64,000 nucleotides of DNA from Pelosinus propionicus DSM 13327 (GCF_900114615.1 NZ_FOTS01000005.1:62001-126000), one strand, 5' to 3'. Positions 18,591-26,910 are shown, counted from the first letter of the stretch. Numbers and translations: made by a program. Notes: generated by a model not told the origin, from the letters alone.

Positions 18591-19969
18591 CCTTGGGAAT
18601 AATACTTTTTATTTTCGCTGTCAATTTCACATTCTATTTCCTGAATGGGAGTCATACGTTTATAAACGAATTGAGTATCAATATTGCCGCTGCAAAAATG
18701 AGGGTTATTTAAAATTTCCTGTTGAAAACTAATATTTGTTTTAATACCAGAAATACGATATTCCGCTAAGGCTCTGCGCATAATTTTAATGGCATCACCT
18801 CTGGTTCGTCCGTGGGCAATGACTTTTGCAACCATGGAATCATAATGGGGCTGTACCGTCATGCCAGCGCATACGCCGCTGTCGACACGAACTCTTGGAC
18901 CGCCAGCTTCGTGGTAAAAATCAATATGACCAGGAGAAGGAATAAAACATTGCTCTGGATCTTCTGCGTTAATTCGGCATTCAATGGCATGGCCGATAAA
19001 TAATATATCTTCTTGTTTTTTGTTTAAAGGTTCACCCGCAGCAATTCGGATTTGCCGACGAACTAGATCAATACCTGTAACCATTTCTGTTACGGCATGT
19101 TCGACTTGAATACGAGGATTAATTTCCATGAAATAGAACTTGCCTGTTTTCACATCCAATAAGAATTCTACGGTCCCTACATTGGTATAATAAATGCTTT
19201 TGGCAGCGCGAATTGCTAGTGCTCCAACAGTGGCCCGCATTTCTGGGGTTAAGGCACTGGAGGGGGATTCTTCGAGTACTTTTTGATTACGGCGCTGTAT
19301 AGAACATTCTCGTTCACCCACGTGAAGGATATTGCCATAGGTGTCTGCCATAATCTGTACTTCAATGTGTCGCGCTTCAGAAATATAAGTTTCCAAGTAA
19401 AAAGGGCTGCGTGTTACATCGACTTTGTTTAAAGCACTGATTAGCTCTAGTTGGCTGTTGGCAACATACATAGACTTGCCGCCGCCGCCAGATACTGGTT
19501 TTAAAATGACTGGATAACCAATTTCACCAGCTAAATTACAGGCATGTTCATTATCGATAATGGGGTCACTGCCCACAGTCATAGGTAAGCCGGCGGCCTT
19601 CATAGCCTCTCGGGCTGTATCTTTATTACCTACTTGACGGATGATTTCGGCACTAGGTCCAATAAAGACCAAGCCTGCTTTGGTAACTTTTTCGGCAAAA
19701 TCAGCATTCTCTGACAAAAAGCCGTATCCCGGATGAATAGCTTCGGATTTTGAAGCCTTAGCCGCCATAATAATGGCATCCATATTTAGGTAACTTTTCA
19801 TTGCATCTGCAGGCCCGATGTTATACGCATAGTCGGCTAGTTGGACATGTAGGGCTTCAGCGTCAACATCTGAATATACTGCGACTGTTTCAATATCTAG
19901 TTCCTGACAGGCTCGAATGATTCTAACGGCAATTTCACCACGATTGGCGATGAGTATTCTTTTGAACAT
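18587..19969 (-). CDS. accC: Biotin carboxylase (ATP-grasp), AccC family
   Basis: The protein has 460 residues from an ATG preceded by GGGAGG. It starts FKRILIANRGEIAVRIIRA and contains the carboxylase motif EINPRIQVEH, both diagnostic. The family carboxylates biotin on a carrier protein using ATP and bicarbonate. Two features are unusual: the glycine-rich ATP loop reads SGGGGKSM where AccC normally has GGGGRGM, and the stretch before it reads MTVGSD where PVVPGS-like sequence is usual. No biotin carrier (accB) or carboxyltransferase gene is adjacent. It may therefore be a second, divergent subunit or a pyruvate carboxylase A-type subunit rather than the housekeeping AccC. Confidence 0.85.
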   Translation of the reverse strand: MFKRILIANRGEIAVRIIRACQELDIETVAVYSDVDAEALHVQLADYAYNIGPADAMKSYLNMDAIIMAAKASKSEAIHPGYGFLSENADFAEKVTKAGLVFIGPSAEIIRQVGNKDTAREAMKAAGLPMTVGSDPIIDNEHACNLAGEIGYPVILKPVSGGGGKSMYVANSQLELISALNKVDVTRSPFYLETYISEARHIEVQIMADTYGNILHVGERECSIQRRNQKVLEESPSSALTPEMRATVGALAIRAAKSIYYTNVGTVEFLLDVKTGKFYFMEINPRIQVEHAVTEMVTGIDLVRRQIRIAAGEPLNKKQEDILFIGHAIECRINAEDPEQCFIPSPGHIDFYHEAGGPRVRVDSGVCAGMTVQPHYDSMVAKVIAHGRTRGDAIKIMRRALAEYRISGIKTNISFQQEILNNPHFCSGNIDTQFVYKRMTPIQEIECEIDSENKKYYSQG

Positions 19970-20107
19970 CAATAGCGACCTCCCATTTGCAAATATCAAG
20001 TTAAATATTTTAACGTTAATGGACTTAATTATAGTATATAACATTTAAGTCGACAATGAGTTTAGCGCATGTATACATTGAACCTTTAAAAAAATTATTA
20101 GCTGGTG

Positions 20108-20141
20108 CTAAAAGTATGTTACAATTATCTCATACTTTTAG
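20108..20141. repeat. Perfect 11-base inverted repeat between the divergent accC-like and uvrC genes
   Basis: CTAAAAGTATG (20108-20118) and CATACTTTTAG (20131-20141) are exact complements separated by 12 bases, about 45 bases before the uvrC start. It could be an operator or a leader hairpin. No T tract follows. Confidence 0.6.
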
Positions 20142-20187
20142 TGTTTTGGCAATGAGATATTATTTTCCAAAGGAGTATTTTAGCAAT

Positions 20188-21990
20188 ATGACTGATGAGT
20201 TAATTGAGAAATTAAGCCATTTGCCGGATCAGCCTGGTGTTTATTTAATGAAAGATGCTCAGGAGCGTATTATTTATGTAGGTAAAGCCGTAGTGCTGAA
20301 AAACCGTGTTCGCTCTTATTTTCAATCCAGCCGTAATCATTCCCCTAAAGTGCAGTCCATGGTATCGCGGATTGTCAATCTGGAATATATCGTTACAGCA
20401 TCGGAAATTGAGGCTTTAATTTTAGAATGTAATTTAATAAAGAAACATCGCCCCAAATATAATATTAGTTTGCGAGATGACAAAACCTATCCTTATATAA
20501 AGGTAACAATAAATGAAGAATTTCCTCGTTTATATGCTACTCGAAGAGTGCAAAAAGATGGTGCCCGTTATTTTGGTCCTTATACCAGTGCTGGAGCAGT
20601 TCATGAAACCATCAAATTAATGCGTAAATTATTTCCTTTGCGCAGCTGTAGAATCTTAGATGCCAGACGCCCTTGTTTAGAATATCATATTAAGCGATGT
20701 TTAGCGCCTTGTGCTGGCTTTGTAGATGCTGCGACATATCAAAGTATGATAAAAGAAGTTTGCCTGCTGCTGGAAGGCCGCAGTGATACGGTAGTGCAAA
20801 GCTTAAAGAAGAAAATGGAAATTGCAGCTGAGGAACTGGCCTTTGAACAAGCAGCAAAGCTCAGAGACCAATTGGCTGCGGTAGAAAAAGTTAGAGAAAA
20901 ACAAAATATTGTTACAGGGGCAGGAGATCAGGATGCCATTGGGTTAGCTCGCTCTGCCCTGGGAACTTGCGCTCAGGTATTTTTTATTCGAAGTGGAAAA
21001 ATGGTAGGTCGGGATCATTTTTTGTTAGCAGGCAGTGAGCAGGAAGAGGATGAGGCAGTTCTAACCGCTTTTCTCAAACAGTATTATAGCCAAAGTACAT
21101 TCATTCCAAAAGAAATTTTATTGCCGATGAACATTGAAGAGCAGTCCTTGTTAGGGGATTGGTTAAGCCAGTTAAAAGGCAGTCGAGTGGCTGTGGAAAC
21201 ACCCAAACGAGGCACGAAAAAAGATATTGTCACCATGGCAGATGGCAATGCAGCTCTCGTACTTCAAGAACAGGAAGGAAAGATAAAGGCGCATTCTGAG
21301 CAGACAGAAGGAGCATTAGCTGATCTTGGGAGATATTTAGGGTTAGGTGGTCCGCCGGAACGTATGGAATGCTTTGATATTTCACATATTCAAGGAGCAG
21401 AGACTGTGGCATCGATGGTGGTCTTTGAAAGTGGTATGCCGAAAAAAGAAGAGTATCGTCGTTATAAATTGTTGACAGTAGAGGGGAAACCAGATGATTT
21501 TAAATCTATGCAGGAGGTAGTAAGCAGGCGATATGCCCAAGGAGGGCAGCCGCCGCCGGATTTAATCATTATCGATGGCGGTAAAGGACAGTTAAGTTCT
21601 GCCTTAGAAATCATTCGAGGCGCTGGCTGGCTGCAGGTTCCTGTTATAGGTCTGGCAAAAGAATTTGAACATATTTTTCGTGAAGGTGATAGTGAACCTT
21701 TGATTCTACCCAGGCATTCACAAGCTTTATATCTGATTCAGCGCATTCGAGATGAAGCTCATCGTTTTGCTGTAACCTATCATCGGAAGCTGCGTTCCAA
21801 ACGCAATATGGTATCGGTTCTTGATCATGTAACAGGTATTGGCGGGAAGCGGCGTAAAGCATTATGGGATCATTTTGGCAGCTTGGCTAAGATGAAAGCA
21901 GCTACGGTTGAGGAGCTGGCAGCCGTAAACACGATGACCTTTCCAGCGGCACAAGCCGTATATAATTTTTTCCGCCAGCAAGGACATTAG
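20188..21990 (+). CDS. uvrC: Excinuclease ABC subunit C
   Basis: The protein has 600 residues. It has an N-terminal GIY-YIG nuclease domain (PGVYLMKDAQERIIYVGKA, about residues 14-32), a central UVR motif (LAFEQAAKLRDQLAAVEKV), an RNase-H-like 5' nuclease domain (ECFDISHIQG, VIIDGGKGQLSSAL-type motif) and a C-terminal helix-hairpin-helix (LDHVTGIGGKRRKALWDHFG). It cuts both sides of a lesion after UvrAB loading. The start at 20188 is chosen because the protein then begins at the nuclease domain and AGGAG lies 12 bases upstream; the open frame extends to 20056 without homology-like sequence. It is separated from uvrBA by the divergent accC-type gene. Confidence 0.96.
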   Translation: MTDELIEKLSHLPDQPGVYLMKDAQERIIYVGKAVVLKNRVRSYFQSSRNHSPKVQSMVSRIVNLEYIVTASEIEALILECNLIKKHRPKYNISLRDDKTYPYIKVTINEEFPRLYATRRVQKDGARYFGPYTSAGAVHETIKLMRKLFPLRSCRILDARRPCLEYHIKRCLAPCAGFVDAATYQSMIKEVCLLLEGRSDTVVQSLKKKMEIAAEELAFEQAAKLRDQLAAVEKVREKQNIVTGAGDQDAIGLARSALGTCAQVFFIRSGKMVGRDHFLLAGSEQEEDEAVLTAFLKQYYSQSTFIPKEILLPMNIEEQSLLGDWLSQLKGSRVAVETPKRGTKKDIVTMADGNAALVLQEQEGKIKAHSEQTEGALADLGRYLGLGGPPERMECFDISHIQGAETVASMVVFESGMPKKEEYRRYKLLTVEGKPDDFKSMQEVVSRRYAQGGQPPPDLIIIDGGKGQLSSALEIIRGAGWLQVPVIGLAKEFEHIFREGDSEPLILPRHSQALYLIQRIRDEAHRFAVTYHRKLRSKRNMVSVLDHVTGIGGKRRKALWDHFGSLAKMKAATVEELAAVNTMTFPAAQAVYNFFRQQGH

Positions 21991-22071
21991 AATTGGTAAA
22001 AATTGTACTTTTCATTTCCTGTAAAGTTGGATAGAATGTAAGTAACATAATGTTGAGGAGGATTGGATGAT

Positions 22072-22626
22072 ATGAACAAAACAGTATGGATTGTGCTTGC
22101 TCTAGTTGCTGTGCTAGTGGTAGGTGCATTTTCTGGCTATAATGGTTTAGTTAATATGGATGAAGCGGTAAATGGCAAGTGGAGTCAAGTGGAAAATCAG
22201 CTGCAGCGTCGGGCTGACTTAATTCCTAATTTAAATGCGACTGTATCGGGATATGCGCAGCATGAACAAGCAGCCATTAAAGCAGTGGCAGATGCAAGGG
22301 CAAAACTTGCCGGAAGTCAAGGTGTTGCTGCTAAAGCAGAAGCAAATAATGAACTAGGCGGCGCACTTTCTAGATTATTAGTCATTGCAGAAAATTATCC
22401 GAATCTTAAAGCGGATCAGAACTTTAGGCAGCTGGCTGATGAATTAGCTGGTACTGAAAATCGCATTGCTGTAGCACGTAAAGATTATAATGATGCAGTA
22501 CAGGTTTACAATTCGAAAATTCGTACATTCCCATCAAATATTTATGCAGGTATGTTGGGTTTTGGACCAAAAGAATACTTCAAAGCAGCTGAAGGTGCAC
22601 AGCAAGTGCCGCAAGTGAAGTTCTAA
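22072..22626 (+). CDS. LemA family protein
   Basis: The protein has 184 residues. An N-terminal membrane helix covers about residues 4-25, followed by the LemA signature YNGLVNMDEAVNGKWSQVE and QLQRRADLIPNLNATV, then a helical domain to the end. LemA proteins are inner-membrane-anchored coiled-coil proteins of unclear function, usually encoded beside TPM-domain proteins, as here. GAGGAGG lies 10 bases before the ATG at 22072. The stop codon sits inside a hairpin that separates it from the TPM gene. Confidence 0.92.
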   Translation: MNKTVWIVLALVAVLVVGAFSGYNGLVNMDEAVNGKWSQVENQLQRRADLIPNLNATVSGYAQHEQAAIKAVADARAKLAGSQGVAAKAEANNELGGALSRLLVIAENYPNLKADQNFRQLADELAGTENRIAVARKDYNDAVQVYNSKIRTFPSNIYAGMLGFGPKEYFKAAEGAQQVPQVKF

Positions 22627-22653
22627 TAAGGAAAAGTTTATTTTCCTTATTAG
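22623..22653 (+). other. Intercistronic hairpin between lemA-like and TPM genes
   Basis: CTAATAAGGAAAA (22623-22635) and TTTTCCTTATTAG (22641-22653) form a perfect 13-base stem with a five-base loop. It contains the LemA stop codon. There is no T tract afterwards, so it more likely sets mRNA stability or unequal expression than full termination. Confidence 0.65.
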
Positions 22654-22680
22654 TATGATTCGTATAAGCGAGGGAAGAAT

Positions 22681-23445
22681 ATGAAAAAGAGGCTAGCCTG
22701 GATTGTGTTTGTGGCATATCTGTTGATCGCTGCAGTAGCCTGGGCACAGCCACAAGTACCGCCAGCTCCTACGAATAGCATTTACATTCAGGATTATGCA
22801 GGCGTAGTAAGTCCCGAAACGAAGTCCCGCATTAATAATTTAGGAAGCCAGCTTGCTGCTAAAACAAAGGCGCAAATTGTGGTCATGACCACTAAAACAC
22901 TTGAGGGAGCTCCTTTGGAAGAGTATTCGTTAGAAGTTCTCAGACAATGGGGCATCGGCGACAAGACCTTAAATAATGGAGTTCTTATTTTAGTGGCCGT
23001 AAATGATAAGCAGTCCCGAATTGAAGTCGGTTATGGGCTGGAGGGCGCATTGCCGGATGCTAAGACCGGGCGTATTCAAGATAATTATATGATTCCTTAT
23101 TTTCAACAGGGAGATTATGATAAAGGCATTTTGAATGGCTATCTGACGGTAGCCACGGAAGTAGCAAAAGAATATAAGCTTGAACTTAAGACCGATGCCA
23201 AACCGGTACAGCAGAGGGCACATGCTGCCAGTCAAGAAGGAGGATGGGATACACTTCCTTGGTGGGCGAAAATTGCTATTGCTGTTGGGGTTGTTTTGCT
23301 GCTTATGATGGATTGGCTGTTTTTTGGCGGGGCCATAACCTATATGCTGCTGTCTGCTTTATCCCGACGAGGCGGCGGTGGAGGCGGCGGTGGTGGTTTT
23401 GGCGGAGGATCTGGTGGAGGCGGCGGTTCCAGCCGAAAGTGGTAA
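22681..23445 (+). CDS. TPM-domain (YgcG-type) membrane protein with Gly-rich tail
   Basis: The protein has 254 residues: a signal peptide (1-22, ending AVAWAQ), a TPM/YgcG domain at about 35-160 (YIQDYAGVVSPETKSRINNLG, GVLILVAVNDKQSRIEVGYGLEGALPD divided between strands), one membrane segment at about 198-225, and a tail of glycines and serines ending SSRKW. The architecture matches YgcG proteins, paired with LemA in many bacteria. Structural work on the TPM fold has suggested phosphatase-like or chaperone-like activity, but no function is settled. The glycine tail is encoded by GGC/GGT/GGA triplets and is low complexity. Confidence 0.9.
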   Translation: MKKRLAWIVFVAYLLIAAVAWAQPQVPPAPTNSIYIQDYAGVVSPETKSRINNLGSQLAAKTKAQIVVMTTKTLEGAPLEEYSLEVLRQWGIGDKTLNNGVLILVAVNDKQSRIEVGYGLEGALPDAKTGRIQDNYMIPYFQQGDYDKGILNGYLTVATEVAKEYKLELKTDAKPVQQRAHAASQEGGWDTLPWWAKIAIAVGVVLLLMMDWLFFGGAITYMLLSALSRRGGGGGGGGGFGGGSGGGGGSSRKW

Positions 23446-23469
23446 ATACGATTGGATAATGGATAGTAG

Positions 23470-23497
23470 TTGCTAATTTTTATAAATATGGTAAAAT
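23470..23497 (+). promoter_or_regulatory. Probable rubredoxin promoter
   Basis: TTGCTA (23470-23475) and TAAAAT (23492-23497) are separated by 16 bases and stand 44 bases before the rubredoxin start codon. Confidence 0.55.
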
Positions 23498-23540
23498 GAT
23501 AACAGATTAACTAATTTTACAAGAAAAAGGAGCGATTAAT

Positions 23541-23702
23541 ATGGAAAAATGGGTTTGCGTAGTTTGTGGCTATGAGTATGATGAAGAAGCTGGTGATCCA
23601 GATAGCGGTATCGCCCCTGGCACTAAATTTGAAGATATCCCTGAAGATTGGGTCTGTCCATTATGCGGAGTTGGCAAAGACCAATTCGAAAAACAAGCAT
23701 AA
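23541..23702 (+). CDS. Rubredoxin
   Basis: The protein has only 53 residues. It has the two iron-binding knuckles of rubredoxin, CVVCGY at residues 6-11 and CPLCGV at 39-44, together with the conserved [21 protein letters not shown] stretch (split in reading by one proline turn). It binds one iron through four cysteines and carries single electrons, for example to oxygen- or peroxide-reducing flavodiiron proteins and rubrerythrins in anaerobes. AAAGGAG stands before the ATG. It is monocistronic, with its own promoter-like sequence and a bidirectional terminator. Confidence 0.97.
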   Translation: MEKWVCVVCGYEYDEEAGDPDSGIAPGTKFEDIPEDWVCPLCGVGKDQFEKQA

Positions 23703-23720
23703 TAAAAACGAATATAAAAA

Positions 23721-23748
23721 AACCTTCCAGTATGCTGGAAGGTTTTTT
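23721..23748. terminator. Bidirectional terminator between rubredoxin and DUF3231-like gene
   Basis: AACCTTCCAG and CTGGAAGGTT form a perfect ten-base stem with a TATG loop. A T tract follows on the plus strand, and A residues before the stem give a T tract on the minus strand. Confidence 0.9.
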
Positions 23749-23791
23749 ATTCGATAACTTATAAGTTTAAATGTACACCAGCGGGTTCTTT

Positions 23792-24331
23792 TTAATGCTG
23801 AATTTTAGCCAATCTGGGGAGCCAGCCGCGCTGTAACATAAGTTGCAATAGACGGTAGTCCCACTCAAGACCAGCATCTAGCATTCTGCGGTACATTAAG
23901 GCCACCTCTACTTGATAGGATTGGTGCAAAGCAGCTAATAAGGCCATTTGTGCTGCCTTGCCCATGGTGCCGACAGCAATGGCAACTTCGCCATCTGTTA
24001 GATGAGCATCTGTGGGAATGTTTAACGAATCTTTGTGTAAAGTACGTTGACTGAAAGATAATGTTGGGATTCGACCACCGCTTTCTTGCAGCAAATCTTC
24101 GGAATGCTCGATAATTACTTTGCTTTGTCTATCGATTGCTTCCTTAATTAATGCTTTTAAATCACGATCTTGTGCATGATTATAAAGAACCTCAAGGGCA
24201 GCGACATTATAGCGGCCTTGGGCAATGATTCCGTATAATCCGGCAGCTTCTAAATAGTTAAGAGGTTCTTTGTCAAAAAACATGTTGAAGATGCCACGAG
24301 TCTCTGAGCTTACTTTGTCTAGAATCGTCAT
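23792..24331 (-). CDS. DUF3231-like ferritin-type helical protein (half-size)
   Basis: The protein has 179 residues and is predicted almost entirely helical, without a signal peptide. The patterns EAAGLYGIIAQGRYN, DLKALIKEAI, LLQESGGRIP and LTDGEVAIAVGTMGKAAQ resemble one repeat of the DUF3231 family, whose members in spore formers are usually about 330 residues with two such repeats. This protein would be a single-repeat version. Function of the family is unknown; some related ferritin-like proteins are spore-coat-associated. GGGAGG precedes the ATG. It is a single gene, convergent with rubredoxin, sharing the terminator at 23721. Confidence 0.6.
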   Translation of the reverse strand: MTILDKVSSETRGIFNMFFDKEPLNYLEAAGLYGIIAQGRYNVAALEVLYNHAQDRDLKALIKEAIDRQSKVIIEHSEDLLQESGGRIPTLSFSQRTLHKDSLNIPTDAHLTDGEVAIAVGTMGKAAQMALLAALHQSYQVEVALMYRRMLDAGLEWDYRLLQLMLQRGWLPRLAKIQH

Positions 24332-24515
24332 GTAAATAGCCTCCCTATAGAATTTTTAGGTTATTGTAATCAAAAATAGTATGTACAGCTTTTTTCTGCT
24401 TCATGCATCGTATTAAAATATAACTCCCAATATTTTTCAAAAAAAGGAAATAATATAAAAATATAAAGAATAATTTAGAGAAAAAACTTTACTTTTAAAA
24501 AAATAATAGTATACT

Positions 24516-24643
24516 TATAATAGAGCCCAAGTACATAGGTCTAGTGAGATTCCATTATATATCCTTCTCAAGTAGGTTTTTGGTAAGGACAGTAGTGAAC
24601 CCTATACCATTTTGGGCCAGAAAATTTGAGGGGGACTATTACA
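24516..24643 (+). promoter_or_regulatory. -10 element and possible structured leader of the zinc-ribbon gene
   Basis: TATAAT lies at 24516-24521; the -35 is weak. The following leader of about 115 bases can close on itself: GCCCAA (24525-24530) pairs with TTGGGC (24612-24617), and inside it ATAGG (24535-24539) pairs with CCTAT (24601-24605), leaving GAGGGGG of the ribosome binding site free just outside. The rest of the 312-base gap (24332-24515) is AT-rich with nothing recognised. The leader pairing is by eye only. Confidence 0.4.
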
Positions 24644-24952
24644 ATGGTTCAAGACAAAACTTTAGCATGCCGCGAATGTGGCGCAGAATTCGTGTTCTCA
24701 GCTTCAGAACAAGAATTTTATAACGAAAAAGGCTTCACTAACGAGCCTGGTCGTTGCCCGCAATGCCGTGCAGCTCGTAAACAAAGAAATAATGGCGGTA
24801 GCAGCTTTAACCGTGGTGGTGCTCGTCCACAACGCGAAATGCATGATGTAACCTGTGCAGCTTGCGGTGTAGAAACACAAGTGCCTTTCCGTCCAAGCAG
24901 CGATCGTCCTGTATATTGCCGCGATTGCTTCAGCAAAAACAGCGGTCGTTAA
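24644..24952 (+). CDS. Small two-domain zinc-ribbon protein
   Basis: The protein has 102 residues. An N-terminal zinc ribbon (CRECGAEFVF ... CPQCRAARKQR, about residues 9-45) is joined by a Gly/Ser/Asn/Arg-rich linker to a second one (CAACGVETQVPF ... CRDCFSKN, about 72-97). This matches the probable zinc-ribbon domain plus CxxC-CxxC-SSSS proteins common in anaerobes. The basic linker suggests nucleic-acid contact; the cellular role is not known. GAGGGGG lies before the ATG, and the gene has a strong terminator, so it is a free-standing and probably highly expressed unit. Confidence 0.85.
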   Translation: MVQDKTLACRECGAEFVFSASEQEFYNEKGFTNEPGRCPQCRAARKQRNNGGSSFNRGGARPQREMHDVTCAACGVETQVPFRPSSDRPVYCRDCFSKNSGR

Positions 24953-24965
24953 TATCTAATAAATC

Positions 24966-24996
24966 AGCCCTTTTACTATTGTAGAAGGGCTTTTTT
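24966..24996 (+). terminator. Intrinsic terminator after the zinc-ribbon gene
   Basis: AGCCCTT pairs with AAGGGCT around a short loop and is followed by six T residues. Confidence 0.88.
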
Positions 24997-25011
24997 ATGT
25001 GCTAGAAGGTC

Positions 25012-25081
25012 TGCCATTACAAACACGAATGAAACAATCTCTTGGCAAGAAGGGATTGCTTCGTTATCGCTTGCAATGACA
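25012..25081. repeat. Intergenic palindromic repeat, family A, copy 4
   Basis: A degenerate copy with GAAACAATCTC on the left and GGGATTGCTTCGTTATCGC and TTGCAATGACA on the right. It lies in the 308-base gap before mdh. The rest of that gap is AT-rich, with several TATAAT-like stretches near 25130-25200 but no clear promoter pair. Confidence 0.7.
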
Positions 25082-25260
25082 AAGTGCTTTTCTTACTATT
25101 TTATTTCTTTTTCTAGTTTCATAATATTGTATAATTTTATAATAGTATGTAATTTAATTCACTTGAGCTCTATACAAACCTATGTTAAGAGAGTTATAAT
25201 TATGTTTAGGATTAACATATACTAAAAAGAATGTACAAACTTTAGGAGGATGATGTCAGG

Positions 25261-26199
25261 ATGAAAATTACAGTTGTTGGTGCTGGTAATGTAGGCGCAA
25301 CCTGCGCAAACGTAATCGCACAAAGAGAATTAGCAAGCGAATTGGTTTTATTGGATATCAAGGAAGGGGTTTCTGAAGGTAAAGCATTGGATATGATGCA
25401 AACTGCAACCTTACTTGGTTTTGATACTAGGGTTACTGGTAGTACCAGTGACTATAGCAAAACTGCAGATTCCGATGTGGTTGTAATCACTTCTGGTATT
25501 CCTCGTAAGCCTGGTATGACGCGTGAAGACTTGATCGGCACCAATGCAGGTATTGTTAAAGGTGTAGTTGATAATATTTTGAAATATTCCCCTAAGGCTA
25601 TCTTTGTAATCATTAGTAATCCAATGGATACAATGACATATCTTGCATTAAAAGCAAGTGGTCTGCCTAAGAATCGCATCATTGGTATGGGCGGCATCTT
25701 AGACAGCTCTCGCTTCAAATGCTATTTGAGTCAAGCTATGGATGTACCTGCTACTGACATTCACGGTGTAGTAATTGGTGGTCATGGCGATACTACTATG
25801 ATTCCTTTAACTCGCTTTGCTACATATATGGGTATTCCTGCTGCTGAATTATTAGATGCAGCAACATTGGAAAAAGTAGCTGCTGATACGATGGTTGGCG
25901 GTGCTACATTAACTGGTTTACTAGGTACTTCCGCTTGGTATGCTCCTGGCGCTGCAGGTGCTTTACTAGTAGAAGCAATTGTTCGTGATGAGAAGAAAGT
26001 ATATCCATGCTGCGTTGCTTTAGACGGTGAGTATGGACAAAAAGATATTTGCTTAGGCGTTCCAGTTGTAATCGGCAAAAATGGTTGGGAAAAAATTGTT
26101 GATTATAAATTAAATGCAGAAGAACAAGAAAAATTCAATAAGAGCGCTGACGCTGTTCGCAAAATGAATGCAGTATTAGTGGATCTGAAAGTAGTTTAA
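25261..26199 (+). CDS. mdh: Malate dehydrogenase (NAD-dependent, LDH-like type)
   Basis: The protein has 312 residues. It has the NAD-binding GAGNVGATCANVIA at the N-terminus, the acidic residue ending beta-2 in LLDIKEG (NAD preference), the mobile-loop arginines in IPRKPGMTREDL, a central R-I-I-GMGG segment and the catalytic histidine in VIGGHGDTTMIPL. The PRKPGMTR loop with arginine at the substrate-selecting position favours malate over lactate dehydrogenase. It interconverts malate and oxaloacetate in the reductive or oxidative C4 pathway. AGGAGG precedes the ATG, and a strong terminator follows the gene. Confidence 0.95.
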   Translation: MKITVVGAGNVGATCANVIAQRELASELVLLDIKEGVSEGKALDMMQTATLLGFDTRVTGSTSDYSKTADSDVVVITSGIPRKPGMTREDLIGTNAGIVKGVVDNILKYSPKAIFVIISNPMDTMTYLALKASGLPKNRIIGMGGILDSSRFKCYLSQAMDVPATDIHGVVIGGHGDTTMIPLTRFATYMGIPAAELLDAATLEKVAADTMVGGATLTGLLGTSAWYAPGAAGALLVEAIVRDEKKVYPCCVALDGEYGQKDICLGVPVVIGKNGWEKIVDYKLNAEEQEKFNKSADAVRKMNAVLVDLKVV

Positions 26200-26223
26200 T
26201 TCAATAAAAGACAAGCATATAAG

Positions 26224-26274
26224 AATTACCCCTCTGCTCATTTCGTTGCTGAAATTTGCAGAGGGGTAATTTTG
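26224..26274 (+). terminator. Intrinsic terminator after mdh
   Basis: AATTACCCCTCTGC (26224-26237) and GCAGAGGGGTAATT (26258-26271) are perfect complements, and the right arm runs into TTTTG. Confidence 0.9.
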
Positions 26275-26309
26275 TTTTAAAATAGAAGGATTCTATGTGC
26301 TGATAGCCG

Positions 26310-26346
26310 AACAGATAGAAAGCTGCTCTAGCTTTATCTATCTGTT
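26310..26346. repeat. Ten-base inverted repeat upstream of the methyltransferase gene
   Basis: AACAGATAGA (26310-26319) and TCTATCTGTT (26337-26346) are perfect complements, with AAGC/GCTT pairing inside. It lies about 45 bases upstream of the start codon and has no T tract after it, so it may be a leader hairpin or operator. Confidence 0.5.
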
Positions 26347-26389
26347 AGTTGCAATAGAATTAAACGTATTTTCACAATAAGGAAGTGTA

Positions 26390-26884
26390 ATGATGCAACA
26401 AATGCATACAATACTAGAAACAGATTGGGGTTATATGAAAGCTGCGTGGACAGATATGGGATTGTGGGAACTGGATTTCCCCATGAAAATTAAGCCGCAA
26501 GAACCAAAGAGGACGACCACATCAGATGTAGATCTGTGGTCAGAACAATTGAGAAAAGAGTTAAACATGTATTGGCGGGGATTTGTGATTCACTTTGGAG
26601 TACCTATTGATTGGCGTGGCTATACATCTTTTCAGAAGGCTGTTCTTGCTTTTACGGCAAATATTCCTTATGGACAGACCATTTCCTATGGAACATTAGC
26701 CAGGGAAATCGGCAATCCAAAAGCTGTACGAGCGGTAGGGGGAGCATTACATATCAATCGTGTACCTATTGTAGTTCCCTGCCATCGAGTAATCGGAGCT
26801 AACGGCAGCCTGACAGGATTTGGCGGGGGAGTTGAATTAAAACAAGCATTGCTGCTGCTGGAAAGCGGTATTGCTGAATCTTAG
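26390..26884 (+). CDS. ogt: Methylated-DNA-protein cysteine methyltransferase
   Basis: The protein has 164 residues. The active-site motif is IVVPCHRVIGANGSLTGF near residues 123-140, with the acceptor cysteine in PCHR. A helix-turn-helix with YGTLAREIGNPKAVRAVGGAL, including the arginine finger, precedes it. It removes alkyl groups from O6-guanine by irreversible transfer to its own cysteine. The N-terminal domain is short and poorly conserved, as usual for Ogt-type proteins. Two adjacent ATG codons (26390, 26393) are both possible starts, behind GGAAGTG. It is a single gene. Confidence 0.93.
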   Translation: MMQQMHTILETDWGYMKAAWTDMGLWELDFPMKIKPQEPKRTTTSDVDLWSEQLRKELNMYWRGFVIHFGVPIDWRGYTSFQKAVLAFTANIPYGQTISYGTLAREIGNPKAVRAVGGALHINRVPIVVPCHRVIGANGSLTGFGGGVELKQALLLLESGIAES

Positions 26885-26910
26885 GGTTCAATGATTATGC
26901 CAAAAAAATA

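Noticed and set aside
20056-20187. Extended N-terminus of UvrC
   Set aside because: The added residues are not UvrC-like and the region contains the inverted repeat at 20108; the nuclease domain begins right after ATG 20188.
23370-23440. GGC/GGT-rich tract that looks like a tandem repeat
   Set aside because: It encodes the glycine tail of the TPM protein, a normal feature of that family.
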